NCBI GenBank assembly: GCA_030674155.1
Contig: CM060327.1
Coordinates: forward strand, 19,207,855 to 19,271,854
Source: Stramonita haemastoma
Taxonomy: Eukaryota > Mollusca > Gastropoda > Neogastropoda > Muricidae
Direction of reading: 5' to 3'
DNA: 64,000 nt
Shown: piece after piece, positions 47,235-59,165 of the stretch
How the letters are laid out: every line of letters starts with the position of its first letter
How positions within the stretch are numbered: the first letter of the stretch is position 1
Notes under the pieces: model-generated
The model's database searches: none
Told to the model about the DNA's origin: nothing
Seen by the model: only the letters and a program-made list of their open reading frames with translations
Program-made: the position numbers and the translations under genes

Positions 47235-47440
47235 GCCAACCAGCCGTTTTGGCGAAGCGATAATTGCAGAGGTGGGTCAGCTTGCGTGTCTTGGTTTCGA
47301 TCCTCTTCCGAGGCACAATACGGTTGGAGAATCCCTTAGCCTTCAACTGGCAACAGACTCCAAGCCAGCAAAGTCTAGTGCTTTTCACACACAGTCTAGT
47401 AGCACCCGTTTCACAGATGCAGATTTTGGGGGTGTTGTTT
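47235..47440 (+). mobile_element. Possible tRNA-derived SINE
   Basis: TTTTGGCGAAGCGATAATTG followed by GTCTTGGTTTCGATCCTC resembles A and B boxes of a tRNA-like head. The rest is not recognised. Confidence 0.3.
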
Positions 47441-47463
47441 AAATAACTAGCAGACCAACACTA

Positions 47464-47915
<452 letters not shown>

Positions 47916-48357
47916 GAGGCATGGGAAATCAATCTTTGTCAGGAAGAGAGCAAGAAGTGAGGGAAAGAAACACGGGAGTCAGGGAGAGAGAGATAGACAG
48001 ACTGACACAGACAAACACACAGACAGATAAAGGCAGAGAGATGTTTCGCAATCCTCCTGTTTTAAACAAAATAACACGAAAAAGAAAAAGAAAACTGTCA
48101 CAGACAGCGAAAATCGGAAAGTGGCCTTTTCTGCTAAAGAGAAAGAACGCCAATATGATTTAAATAGCTACATTTCAGTTTCACCATCTCCAAGAGGCAT
48201 CAATACATGCAGAATATTGCATATGTGCTACACGACATTCCCAAAACCGACTGGCACGGAAAGTATAGGTCGAAAGGGGAAGGATGGGAGGGAGTTACGG
48301 TGGGTAAAGATGAGGTGCAGTGTGTCTCTTCTCAATTTTTAAAAAATCTTTTAATTA

Positions 48358-48712
48358 AAAAAACCAGATTCTTTATTTCGAGGATAACGGATGAGCGCTT
48401 GTGTGCTTTTCTACATACAGCCCCGTGTGTACATGCAGTTTTGTAAATTTTATCATCAATTCCCACCGGCACAGTTGCCTACTCTTCCAAAAAGCAGAAC
48501 TGGTTTTAACATATGCACAAGATGTTCTGCGTGCGTTCGCACACGGGTCCTCGGTTTATAATCTCATCTGCAGGACTCACTGGGCAATGAAGTCGACAGT
48601 GGTGTTAACTCCAGGGGGAAAATCCCCAGGAATGAGCGGTTAGGTGGTGGCTGGAACCCGGGCCGTCAGATCGCGAGCACAACGCTCTAACCACTAGGCT
48701 ATCCCGTCCCCT
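48358..48712 (-). mobile_element. SINE family B, full length, standard tail
   Basis: On the minus strand the head has A box TAGCCTAGTGG and a B-box-like GGTTCCAGCC. Core ATTATAAACCGAGGACCCGT, CAGAACATCTTGTGCATATG, CGGTGGGAATTGATGATAA, GTAGAAAAGCACACAAGCG. Confidence 0.88.
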
Positions 48713-48879
48713 CAAATCAGGCTTTGCGTCATAGAAAGGGAACTCGTTTGCAGAGACTCAGGCTTCGGCCTACAACTGACATCATTGAAGGAACTTGGTA
48801 AAGAGCTCTTCAGTGCTGTGTGCAAAATGACCCTTAAAAGGAGTAAAAGGAGGTCGGAGAGGAGAACAAGAAGAAACAA

Positions 48880-48933
<54 letters not shown>

Positions 48934-48975
48934 GATGATGAGGGAGGAGGAGGAGGAGGAGGAGGAGAAGAAGAA
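48880..48975. repeat. (GAT)n and (GGA)n triplet repeats
   Basis: GAT at 48881-48931, then GGA at 48942-48967. Confidence 0.97.
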
Positions 48976-49289
48976 AAAGAAAGAAAAATATCCAGAAAAA
49001 AAGCGCGTCTGTTTAAAATACATTAGCAGATGCTGAACCAAGAGCATAACTTCAGTGCGCTAGTAATGCCTCAAAGCCCTATGGCTTGTGTGTTTGCGAG
49101 TGTTCGCATGTGTGTGTGCAAAAAAAAACACGTACATGCAGGTGTATGTACCCATGTGCTTTGTTGATGGATATGCGTGAGTACGTGCATGTAGACACAC
49201 TACACCCTTTGTAATCTATAGGTCTGACTAAGTGAAAATTTTGGGGGATAGATTTGAAACAAAACAAAACAAAACAAAAATGTTTGGAT

Positions 49290-49715
49290 TTGTGCCGTAC
49301 AGTTCGCGCGCGTGTGTGTGCGTGTGTGCACATCCATCAGTGCGTATGTGCCTACACGTGCACACATTGTACTTTCTTCAGTTTAAAGTCTGTTCACTCG
49401 AAGTGATATTAGACACACATTGTGTGTGTGTTTATGTGTGCGTGTGTGTGTTTGTGTGTATGTGTGTGTTTGTGTGTGTGTGTATGTGTGTGATTTAGAC
49501 AGGCAACTTTGTGTATGCGTGTGTGCGTGCGTGTTTGTGTGTGTGCGTGCGTGCTTGCGTGTGTGCGTGCGTGTATGTGTGTGATTTAGACAGGCAACTT
49601 TGTGAGTGTGTGTGCATGCGTGCGTGCGTGTTTGTGCTTGCGCGCGCGTGTGTGTGTATGTGTTTGTGCGTGTGTGTCTGTCTGTCTGTGCGTGTATGTC
49701 TGTCTGTCTATCTTA
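49290..49715. repeat. Imperfect (GT)n, (GTGC)n, (TGTC)n
   Basis: GT-rich. GTGTGATTTAGACAGGCAACTTTGTG-like text occurs twice (about 49487 and 49579), so part of this is a local duplication. Confidence 0.9.
49376..49414 (+). repeat. 39-bp hairpin module, copy 3
   Basis: Begins CTTCAGTTTAAAGTCTGTTC and ends AAGTGATATTAGAC. TCACT pairs with AGTGA and GTCT with AGAC. It is embedded in GT/CA repeats. Confidence 0.7.
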
Positions 49716-49729
49716 GAATAGATAAGACA

Positions 49730-49875
49730 AAACTTATGAAGAATAAACTTAAGAAAGTAGAATTAATATTCAGATTATGCCGTAGAATAAATGCAAATAA
49801 AATTGCAACTTCAAATAATGAGCTCTCTCAAGAATTGAAAATTTGAACGGTTTTAGAAAGTGATGAGGGAGAGAT

Positions 49876-49906
<31 letters not shown>

Positions 49907-50316
49907 GAGGGTAAGGCAAGGCAAGGCAAAACAAAAGATTGCAATTTCAAGACAATAGATGAACACTCGTGCGAGCGCGCGCGTGTCTGTGTGTCTGTGT
50001 GCGCGCTTGCTTTTGTTACTGTTGTTGTTGTTGGTTTTTTTCCACTTCATTCTCCATCTTTATTAGAAATTGACATTACAGCATATCCGTGATAAATCAT
50101 ATGATATCTAATAAGGATGAAAATCGATTTCCATCGTAATGAACATATATCATTATATGCACAAAGGACATTCTTGTCACTGAAAAATGAATTATGCACA
50201 TTCCTAACCTACGGTGAGAGAGAGAGAGGAGCGAGAGAGAGAGTGTGTGATGAGAGAGAGTGGGAGAGAGAGAGATGTGTGTGTGTGTCGCGCGGCGTGC
50301 TGCTTGTGTGTGTGTG

Positions 50317-50368
<52 letters not shown>

Positions 50369-50735
50369 ACCCCAGACTTAATTGTAAATCGGCCTTAGGC
50401 CACAGTACAAAAGCATATTGGGTACACGGAGTGGGTATATGACATAAGTGATATATAAATATGTATGAAGAAATGTATCAAAACGGTTATGACAACAGAA
50501 GTAACACATCTATATCGTAAGTATATATGCTGGAACATGTGCATTTCAAGCGGTTCATATTCAACAGTGTGATCAACATAAGAATCAGTTTCTTTAAAAA
50601 AAATATATAAATATATATATATTATATATATATATATAAACTATCTGATTTCTTATTTTGGTTACATGAAAAAGAAATCGTGATAATTGGTATCTGTCAG
50701 CAGGTTTTGAAGCTCGAAGTAAGAGATACAAAGGA
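49730..50735. other. No gene seen; minor repeats
   Basis: GACA at 49874-49900, GA and GT at 50215-50365, AT at 50600-50640. No coding support. Confidence 0.5.
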
Positions 50736-50737
50736 CG

Positions 50738-50738
50738 T

Positions 50739-50826
<88 letters not shown>

Positions 50827-50828
50827 GG

Positions 50829-50896
<68 letters not shown>

Positions 50897-50965
50897 TAGA
50901 CAGACAGAGAGTGAGAGATACAGACCGACCGACCGACCGACCGACAGACAGACAGAGAGGGAGGG
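50738..50965. repeat. (GA)n, (GGCA)n, (GACA)n, (GACC)n
   Basis: GA to 50821, GGCA to 50857, GACA to about 50908, GACC at 50922-50942. Adjacent tetranucleotides differ by single bases, as expected for one repeat mutating into the next. Confidence 0.97.
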
Positions 50966-51199
50966 ATGCGTGTGTATGTGAAAAACAAAGAGGGAATAGC
51001 CACCCATCCACCCCGTTAATCTACCTGTTCTCACGGCCCTCTCCATGTTCTACGTCAAGACCCATGTCTGAAAAGACGCACGAGGTACTTTCAGAAATTA
51101 ATAGGCAGACCCCTCTGACGGCAAGTTGCGTAGGTTCGCAGGCGTAGTTCCTATGTGATCAAAGGCTCAGACACTCCGCTTTCACCGTTTGCAAAGATG

Positions 51200-51240
51200 T
51201 CGTTGATTGGTCCTGACAGAATTACGTGACGTCACCTTCA
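51200..51240. promoter_or_regulatory. Inverted CCAAT word and perfect CRE palindrome
   Basis: ATTGG at 51206-51210 and TGACGTCA at 51227-51234. These are known CREB/ATF and NF-Y core words. No start site or gene was seen, so function is unproven. Confidence 0.2.
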
Positions 51241-51601
51241 CACCGAGCCTGAAATTGAGACTTTTTCAGTAAACACTGTATAAAAAAAAAGTTATGAAAG
51301 CAAAAAAAAAAAAAAAAAGTCGGAGAACAACGCACAGGAAATCTACAAAGATTTGAAAGTATTTGTGATATCAACAGTCAGAATATGACGGGATGAATTT
51401 ATGTTAAACAACAACAATTAAAACAAAACCCAAGGGTTTATATGGTCAAAACGAACAAACTGGTTGGTAAGAACTTAGAACAAGGGCGAGATCCATACTG
51501 TCGCTACGCTAGTAAGGCAGAAGCTAAACATTTGTATACACAACATAAGAATAATGCTGGCAGTATCGACGTGCATTGCATTATAGTGTATTTTACTTTC
51601 A

Positions 51602-51770
51602 GTCACAGAAGATCTCTGTGCATGAAACTCGAGCTAATCTCCGCGAGGATAGCGCGTCGCCACAAGAGCAGCGCCATCGACTCGAATCAGTTTTCTGTCT
51701 ACACTGTATGTTTTTCTGTGGCTTTTTTCTACAGAATGTTGGCAGGGACAACCCTCTAATAGCTATGAAG
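51602..51770 (-). mobile_element. SINE family A, 3' part
   Basis: The reverse complement has GGTTGTCCCTGCCAACATTC, CGACGCGCTATCCTCGCGG and CACAGAGATCTTCTGTG. The head is missing. Position 51770 borders a G-run. Confidence 0.75.
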
Positions 51771-51779
51771 GGGGGGGGG

Positions 51780-52260
51780 GTGTAGTTTTGTTGTTGTTGT
51801 TTGTTGTTTGCTTGTTTTTGTTGTTGTTGTTTTTTTTTTGGGGGGGGGCTGAATGTTGGGTTTTGTTTTGTAAGGGGGGTGTCCGCTATGCGACATTTTC
51901 ACAGGGAAACTTGGTTTATCGTTTCGTTTAAGAGGCTAACACCCAAATCGCCTCTCACAGCCTAACAGCAAGAAGAAAGTTTCAATTCCAACAGGCGGGT
52001 ATTTCATTATTGACCATTGATCCAATGACACTATTCTAAAACATTTTTTCACCGAGATCTTGATCCTAGGAAGCGTTACTTCTTACTGGGTGCCTTACAA
52101 TCTTAACACAAAACATAGGGAAACCAAAGAGAATATTGGTCGTAAGTGACTTGAGTTACTCAAAACGTTTGAAAGAGAGAAAACAAAACGATGTGTCCTG
52201 AATACAAATTGTTGTTGTAATATAACACAGAAACTGAGCTAATTAACACAACATGAAAGG

Positions 52261-52265
<5 letters not shown>
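51780..52265. other. No gene seen
   Basis: TTG-rich and G-run text at 51780-51850, otherwise plain AT-rich DNA. Confidence 0.5.
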
Positions 52266-52330
<65 letters not shown>

Positions 52331-52340
52331 AGGGGGGGAG
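52266..52340. repeat. (GA)n microsatellite
   Basis: GA to 52331 followed by a short G-run. Confidence 0.97.
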
Positions 52341-52960
52341 GGGCAAAAACACAGAGAAAGCACCTTCGAGAAAATGGACAGGCATTGTTATGAAAAAGAC
52401 CGGGTTATCCACGCGACTGGAGACTGCATTGTTGGCTGTCGCACAACTGTCGTTATTACAAAAGAGCAGACCACATACATTTGTTAAACATAAAAAAGTA
52501 CAAAGCAGTACCGTTGGATTAAGCTTACAATGTGAACAGTAAGAAACGACCATCCAATCTGAGCCTGTCACTGTAGAACGGAACGCCAGCACATACTTCA
52601 GCTTAGGTAGATCTAGGTGTTGAGTACATTTCTTTTATCTATCTGTCTGACCTGCACACTGGTCTTTTTTTTCTCTCCTGCAGTTATCGGGAAAATGTGT
52701 TACAGCTTCATTTTTTTTCGAATTCTGCCGCTTAATAGTGTCAGGGGAATTCAGGCTGCCATATATAATCATTTGGGAAATGATGGAGAAGTTGTCACTC
52801 GTCACTTGCGCTTGTTTTTCTACACTACTATTTTATGAGGAAAAAAACAAACACTTTTTAACAACACATACACTTTCATCTCTCTATAGATTGGCGTTCG
52901 CAGTTACCCGAACGTGGTCTAAATCTGCTGCCTTCCGCGTCTCTCAATAGACTTTTTTGG
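52340..52960. other. No gene seen
   Basis: Open frames on both strands lack recognisable domains. Confidence 0.45.
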
Positions 52961-52964
52961 CAAT

Positions 52965-53115
52965 ACATAATACATACATACATACATACATACATACATA
53001 CATACATACATACATACATACATACATACATACATACATACATACATACGTACATATGTACATACGTACATACATATATACAATCGTACATATATGATAT
53101 ATATGATATATATAT

Positions 53116-53186
<71 letters not shown>

Positions 53187-53222
53187 ATGTGAGTGTGTGT
53201 GTGTGTGTGTGCGCACGCGCGC
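52965..53222. repeat. (CATA)n, (TA)n, (GT)n
   Basis: CATA at 52970-53050, TA at 53118-53176, GT at 53195-53210. Confidence 0.97.
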
Positions 53223-54605
53223 AATCAACGAACCATAATGGAAAACTAATTATAGTTTATTCTTCCTGAGATTTTGAAAGAGCTGCCAAAGGTCTACCTT
53301 TTCAATTACCTTGAAGAGTAAAGGTTTATTAGAGACTGGACTGTAAAGTTAAGACTTTTTCGCTTTTGGAAAAAAAAAAATTGATAATTATCATCTTAAA
53401 TACAAATAGGAAAATGTCAGCGAGCAGAGTGTCATTATATCAGTGAAGAGACAGACAGACAGACAGAAAGACACAGAGAGCAGCGAAAATGGTATGCCAA
53501 CTTCCATAACAATATAGCACCAGTCTGATTCAAATTAATAAGCATTGATATGAACAGAAAAAGCACACAAAAAAGTATACCATCTATTATAGTACTAAAG
53601 CGTAAGCGTATTGTGTAAAATAAATGAGTATTGTGTATACTATATCAGGACAGTAACCAACAACTGATATTAATGCAAATAACAGAATCGAACAGTGACA
53701 GAAACGTGAAGAAAGAAAACCTGTTTAAGGTAATATCACAAGTGTGTTTGCTGGTTAAACAACAATTTACATCAAAAGAAAGGTATGTAAATAGATCAGA
53801 CAGATGAGAGGAGAACGTCGGCTGACAGGTACATAAGCAGCAAGACGTGTAGATAGGTAGATACATCGCATCAATATTGCAAGCAAACTTCAGACGAGTG
53901 GGTATCAGTTTCCAGCTTCCACAGAAGAAATTGCTGTGTGTGAAATGTTCCATACACGTCCCATCCTTTTGCAATTTGAATTGATTTGTGTAAAAGTCAT
54001 CCTCATTCCTAGAGACATTTCACTGTACTTTTTTTTCTCGAATGCATAAAATAAATAAATGAATAAATAGGTAAATAAATGATAAATGAACAATGGAAGA
54101 AGAGGGGGGAAAGCCAATTAAAGTGAAACAATGTGACTAAGCAATTAGATTCTAACAATTACAAAAAATCAATGGTAGAGCGAGAAATGACCTTTGTAAT
54201 GTCAATTACTTTACGTGTCTGTAAACACATTTTTACAGACTTTGCTGACACATTGTCGGCGCCAGAACCGTTACAGTGAGTATTCAAAACAGGTCAATAT
54301 AAAAAAAAAAACGTGCTCCAGAGATAGTGACTGGCGTCAGGAGCATGTTCTGTTTTGGAAATGCTTCATTTTTCAGGAGCAAACAAAATACTTGAGATTA
54401 ACCTCGAATAAGACAATATTTCACACTTCCTAAGAAGATGTATAGACTGCATGTAGCATTTTCAATATTGCATAAACTTCTAAAGCATCCGGTTTAATTT
54501 CATTTTTGATACCTCCCCCAAACCTGATTTTCCGATAAAATCCTCGAATCGATGCTTTAATCAATACAAAATCACTCGCACTAATGAAGCCCTAGCTTCA
54601 TGCTG
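53222..54605. other. No gene seen
   Basis: AT-rich. An A-rich AATA/AATG stretch at 54045-54090 could be a retroelement tail. Confidence 0.5.
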
Positions 54606-54609
54606 GATA

Positions 54610-54830
54610 TTTTACGTTGTGTCTGCAATTCAACAAACGCTGACATTGAGTTACGGGCCCGATCTTTAACGTGCATATTTGATCTTCTACACGCGTCTTG
54701 ACACAAAGGCGGGGAAGGTACTGCCATGTGTGCATACGAATTGACTGTAGGATCGTAAATATCCCCACTCCCTAATCTGCCAGGCGCCGCCGAGACCCCA
54801 ATTATGCAGTGACTTTAGGGCTCTTAGGGT
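54610..54830 (-). mobile_element. tRNA-derived SINE family C, second copy
   Basis: Plus-strand text GATCTTTAACGTGCATATTT, GGATCGTAAATATCCCCACT and CCAGGCGCCGCCGAGACC matches the order seen in reverse in the 22200-22490 copy (AACGTGCATGTTTGATTTTC, CCAGACCTTGCCGCCGAGA). The tRNA head is degraded. Confidence 0.7.
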
Positions 54831-55002
54831 AAGAAGTTAAATGTTTTATTCATTCCAGCACCCGTGCCAGAATGATAGAGGACAGACTGACAAGGATGTC
54901 AAGTAGTAGAGAGAGTGGGTTTTTTTTGTTTTAGTTTGTGGTTTTTAACAGTATCTTTTGTTAAAGGGTTGTATCGTTGATGGGTTCGTGGGATTATTGC
55001 AG

Positions 55003-55008
55003 TAGCGG

Positions 55009-55044
<36 letters not shown>

Positions 55045-55130
55045 TGTGTGTGTGTGGTGTAAGTGTGTGTGTGTGTGTGTGTTAAGTGTTGTGTGTGTGT
55101 GTTAAGTGAGAGAGAGAGAGAGAGAGAGAG

Positions 55131-55202
<72 letters not shown>
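55003..55202. repeat. (GTGC)n, (GT)n, (GA)n, (GT)n
   Basis: GTGC to 55045, GT, GA at 55107-55134, GT to 55202. Confidence 0.97.
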
Positions 55203-55204
<2 letters not shown>

Positions 55205-55599
55205 TAAAGGTGTTAGCACTTCAGAGTTATCAATAATTGCAAAGAAGTCTTCTTTTTTATTCTAGAACTTGAACACAAGACTCTAGGCTTAAACCAGTAT
55301 ATTCTTGAGAGATAGAGAGAGAGTGAGAGAGAGAGAGAGACTTTTTTTCAGAGAGCGGGGGGGATGGGGACGGTGTTTTTGTTTTTGTCTAGCAGTAGAG
55401 TTGATGGGGCCCGGTCCAAAAAGGGGACAGCAGACAAATAGAGATAGAAGATGACACATTGGAATCCTTTCATGCATTGTGTAAGACTATAGTGTGTAAA
55501 GTCAGATATCTAAAGTCAGATATTGTTCAATTGCTTGTTCACATGTTCTACTGCCCCTTTTATTAAATTGTGGATGATTTTAACATTTTGAATTGAGAT

Positions 55600-55603
55600 G
55601 AAA

Positions 55604-55655
<52 letters not shown>

Positions 55656-55660
55656 CATAT
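55600..55660. repeat. (TA)n microsatellite
   Basis: TA with short breaks. Confidence 0.95.
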
Positions 55661-55739
55661 ACATACATACAGAGAATCAAGCAAACTGGCAGAGATTAAA
55701 ATGCACGCGCGCGCGCGCGTGCACACTTACAAACACACA

Positions 55740-56250
55740 CACACACACTCCCTCAGATGGAGAGACAGACAGACAGGTAGACAGACAGATAGATACTTAG
55801 CTATGGAGCAGCAAAACACCAAGGCATAGAGGAAGACAAAAACAAAACACGGAGACAAGTAAACGTCAGAACACATAGAGGCAAACCTCACTGAGAAAAA
55901 AAAAGACGAAAAATACAGACATACGAGAAGATAGGCAGATAGACAGACAGAAAGACAATGGAAAGACAACACAAACATCTTAAAAAAAAAAAATTAAAAG
56001 CAGCAGAACACAAACAGACAAGCAAGTAAACAGAGAACAGAAAGGCAAATAGAAAAGTAGACTGGCGGATTGACAACAATTCTAGACAGACAGCAGGCAG
56101 ATAGACACCACTCCAGCAGACAGGGGGAGAAACTGGTTTCGGGCTGGCCGACAGGGAGGCTCAGATAGAGAGAGACAGTGGAGGGAGGGAGAGACAGAGA
56201 CAGACAGATAGACGGACAGGGAGACAAAGACAGACAGACAGACAGACAGA
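55740..56250. repeat. Degenerate (GACA)/(GATA)-rich stretch beside the CELF donor
   Basis: ACAGACAG and AGATAG words recur throughout. A regular GACA run at 56229-56251 ends 10 bases before the CELF donor site. In the transcript this is a UCUG/CUGU-rich intron start. Confidence 0.7.
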
Positions 56251-56266
56251 AAGGCAGGTGACTCAC

Positions 56267-56349
56267 CCCAGGCAGTGTCTTCTGCTCATGCAGAGCCTGT
56301 TGAGCTTTGATGGCGCTCTCCCTGGTGCAGTACGTCAGGAAAGCACATC
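56267..56349 (-). CDS. CELF: Internal 83-bp exon of a CELF/Bruno-like RNA-binding protein (RRM1)
   Basis: Read on the minus strand, the exon runs from an AG acceptor (genomic CT at 56350-56351, preceded by TGTTTC) to a GTGAGT donor (genomic ACTCAC at 56261-56266). After two bases that complete a Gly codon it encodes 27 residues with no stop: [11 protein letters not shown], then AIKAQQ, then [10 protein letters not shown]. This is the second half of the first RRM of the CELF family. (G)CAFLTY is the RNP1 strand and LHEQKTLPG is the loop and last strand region. The LTYC and HEQKTLPG wording fits the CELF3/4/5/6 (fly bru-3, worm unc-75) branch better than CELF1/2. From memory, vertebrate CELF genes have an 83-bp exon here with the same phases. 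CELF proteins bind UGU/GU-rich RNA and control splicing, stability and translation. The paralogue cannot be decided from one exon. No neighbouring CELF exon was recognised in the window. Confidence 0.93.
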
Positions 56350-56397
56350 CTGAAACATCGGCATCACCTTGTCGTCATATCATCATATTGTCGTTTA

Positions 56398-56496
56398 TCG
56401 TCGTATCATCATCATATCATCATATCATCATCATATCATCATCCTCATCATCATCATCATCATCACGTCATGATAACCCCACCACCACCACCATCA

Positions 56497-56551
<55 letters not shown>

Positions 56552-56552
56552 G
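56398..56552. repeat. (ATC)n beside the CELF acceptor
   Basis: ATC triplets, interrupted. On the transcript strand this is GAU-rich, which leaves the acceptor with a poor pyrimidine tract. Confidence 0.95.
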
Positions 56553-56679
56553 TGCCTTCACGCTGTTTCGATCTGAATCATGTGTATTACAATATCTAAT
56601 TAATCGTAATCACACTTGTTCTTGTCATTGCCGTCGTTGTAATCAACACCATCTTCATCATACATCTCGATTGCTTGTT

Positions 56680-56900
56680 CTTGTCGTTGTTGTTGTTGTT
56701 GTTGTGCTGTTGTCGTTGCTGTTGTTGTTATTGTTGTTTTGTTGTTGTGTTGTTATTATCTTCTTTATTCTATCTCTTCTTCTCTTCTTTTCTTCTTCTT
56801 CTTCTTCTTCATTTTTTTTCTTTTCCTCTTCTTTTCTTCTTCTTCTTTCATTTCTTCTCTTCTTTTCTTCTTCTTCTCTTCTTCTTCTCTTTGATTTTGT
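56680..56900. repeat. (TTG)n and (TTC)n
   Basis: TTG to 56750, TTC-rich to 56890. Confidence 0.93.
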
Positions 56901-57014
56901 TTCTTTCTGTTGGTTCCAGTCTTACCCTGCTCATCTTCTTGTGTTTAAGAATTTTCTGTGGATGTAACCTTTTATGTGATTAGGTGTTTAACTCACGAGT
57001 CAAATTGACATTAA

Positions 57015-57353
57015 TTTTTCTGTGTAAAATTCAAGCTACTGTCCCCGCAGAGAGAGCATCACCACAAGAGCAGCGTCATCCATTTAAAATGTTGTCTGTT
57101 TGCTTGTGTATTTCTCAATGAGGATGACTTTTTCCTTTAAAAAAAGTTTTGGCATGGACAACTCTTTTGTTGCCATGTGTTCTTTTATGTGCACTGAATA
57201 TGTGTTGCAAGTGGGACCTCGGTTTATCGTCTCGTCTGAAAGACTACACCCAGACCACCACTCAAGGATGGGGGAAAAGCTCGATCTTAAACGGGATCGA
57301 ACTCCGCACTCTCGCATTCTAGATGGGCGCAATATTTCTAGACCACCCATCCT
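57015..57353 (-). mobile_element. SINE family A, near full length
   Basis: On the minus strand the head has A box TGGTCTAGAAA and a B-box-like text (GTTCGATCCCG). Core ACGATAAACCGAGGTCCCAC, then AGAGTTGTCCATGCCAAAAC and TGATGCTCTCTCTGCGGGG. Confidence 0.85.
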
Positions 57354-57633
57354 TTATTTGTCATATGTCTTTTCCATAATAATTAAAACCGTTGATTTTT
57401 CTTTGAAATCATTGACCTGGTTGGCTGTTGTCTTGAATTATGTATCAGTAATACATATCCATACTACTTTTGACAGATACAAGCAGATAGCTGGGGGGGG
57501 GGGGGGGGTCTTTGTAAAGCTGAAATTAGAGTCAGCGATATTTCTTTGAACAGATTGGCTTCGATGCTTTTCACTGGTCTTATTCTCATGGTAGGGTCTT
57601 TGATCTGCCTTTGATTAATTGATCTAGATAGAT

Positions 57634-57635
<2 letters not shown>

Positions 57636-57673
<38 letters not shown>

Positions 57674-57690
57674 TATATAATATATATAAC
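57636..57690. repeat. (TA)n microsatellite
   Basis: TA with breaks. Confidence 0.95.
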
Positions 57691-57784
57691 AGCATTAATG
57701 ACGATGTGGAATAGATGTGTATTTATGTATGTATGTATATATGTATGTATATAGATATATGCATGTATACATAATTACATACAT

Positions 57785-57800
57785 ACAACACACACACACA

Positions 57801-57862
<62 letters not shown>

Positions 57863-57875
57863 ACACACACACAAC
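57785..57875. repeat. (CA)n, UG repeat in the CELF pre-mRNA
   Basis: CA on the plus strand, about 1.5 kb upstream of the CELF exon in transcript orientation. Confidence 0.97.
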
Positions 57876-58317
57876 ACAGAGGAAAGATAAGGGTGTCATT
57901 GTTGACACTGTTGTCACTGCTAACGGCAATGAGTGCCCAGTTTACAGAGAAAATTGGTATAAATGTATGGATGTGGAAGAACGATCAATAAGATAACGTA
58001 ATATTAAACAGCTTTAATTCTTTGCAGAGTGTCGTTTGTTTCTATTTTGAGTCGTTTTTTTTCTTTATTCTTTTAAACTTTTTATATAATTTTGGTGGTG
58101 GTGGTGGTGTTGATGTTGTTCTTCTTCTTAAAAGCAGTCATACACGCAAACTTCACATTAAGTGTGCAATTTCAATCTCACAGTGCTTTCCCCGATGGGA
58201 TGAGTGAATCCAAGAGCACATTTTGGGTGACCTCTAGTGTTAAGCTGGGGAACGCACAACGACAACAACAACATTCATACTGACACACATTCACATTCTG
58301 TAACATACACTCACTCA

Positions 58318-58342
58318 TACACACACACACACACACACACAC

Positions 58343-58426
<84 letters not shown>
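58318..58426. repeat. (CA)n, UG repeat in the CELF pre-mRNA
   Basis: CA with one break at 58341. Confidence 0.97.
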
Positions 58427-58428
<2 letters not shown>

Positions 58429-58655
58429 GTCAAACCAAACCAAACCAAACCAAGCACTGTGATCGTATTTACAGTCAAGGAAAGAACAATGCTAAAATCC
58501 CCGATTGCTATTCAGTCATACGTAGCTGTACAGAAAGCACTGAAAGAGGGTAACCGAAAGATGAGAATGTGATCCATGATTCCAGGTGACCCAAACAGTT
58601 AGTAAGAAAGTCTTGAATTTATCATTATTATTTAAATACAACTCTAAGTGACAGC

Positions 58656-59027
58656 AAATTTCTCTGCGTGAAATTCAGGCTGCTGTCCCGGGGAGAGCGC
58701 GTCGCCACAAATGCAGCGCCATCCATTACTTTTTTTCTGTCTGCAAATGTATTTGTTTCCCTATCAGAGTGGGTTTTTTCTACAGAATTTTACCAGGGAC
58801 AACTCTCTTGTTGCCGTGGGTTCTTTTACGTGTGCTAAATAATTGTAACACACGGGACCTCGGTTTATCGTCTCATCCAAAAGACTAGCACCCAGACCAC
58901 CACTCATGGTCTAATGGATGGGGAAAAAGTTTCGGGCCTAAACGGGTTTCGAACCATTGCATACCTCCGACCCGGACTTGTCGCTTTCTAGGCAGGTGCA
59001 TTTTACCTCTAGACCACGATCTACTTA
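58656..59027 (-). mobile_element. SINE family A, full length
   Basis: On the minus strand: A box TGGTCTAGAGG, B box GGTTCGAAACC, core ACGATAAACCGAGGTCCCGT, then AGAGTTGTCCCTGGTAAAAT, CTGATAGGGAAACAAATAC, GGCGACGCGCTCTCCCC, CAGCCTGAATTTCACGCAG. The best-preserved copy in the window. Confidence 0.92.
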
Positions 59028-59042
59028 AAGCATCTTAAGAGG

Positions 59043-59165
59043 AAGAAAATCCCCCAAACCGGAATGCGGCTACCTTAATCAGTGGAATAAACATACACAT
59101 TCGCAAAAAAATATTTATCATTGGTGAACCTGGGAGCTCTAGCCGAGGAACGAAAACAAAAAACA
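59043..59165 (+). mobile_element. SINE family B, alternative tail
   Basis: Reads CCCCCAAACCGGAATGCGGC, CATTCGCAAAAAAATATTTA, CATTGGTGAACCTGGGAGC, CTCTAGCCGAGGAACG. It lies tail-out beside the opposite-strand SINE A. Confidence 0.75.

Noticed and set aside
56400..56560. His- or Ile-rich protein near the CELF exon on the plus strand
   Set aside because: It is the (ATC)n repeat; the true coding sequence is on the opposite strand.
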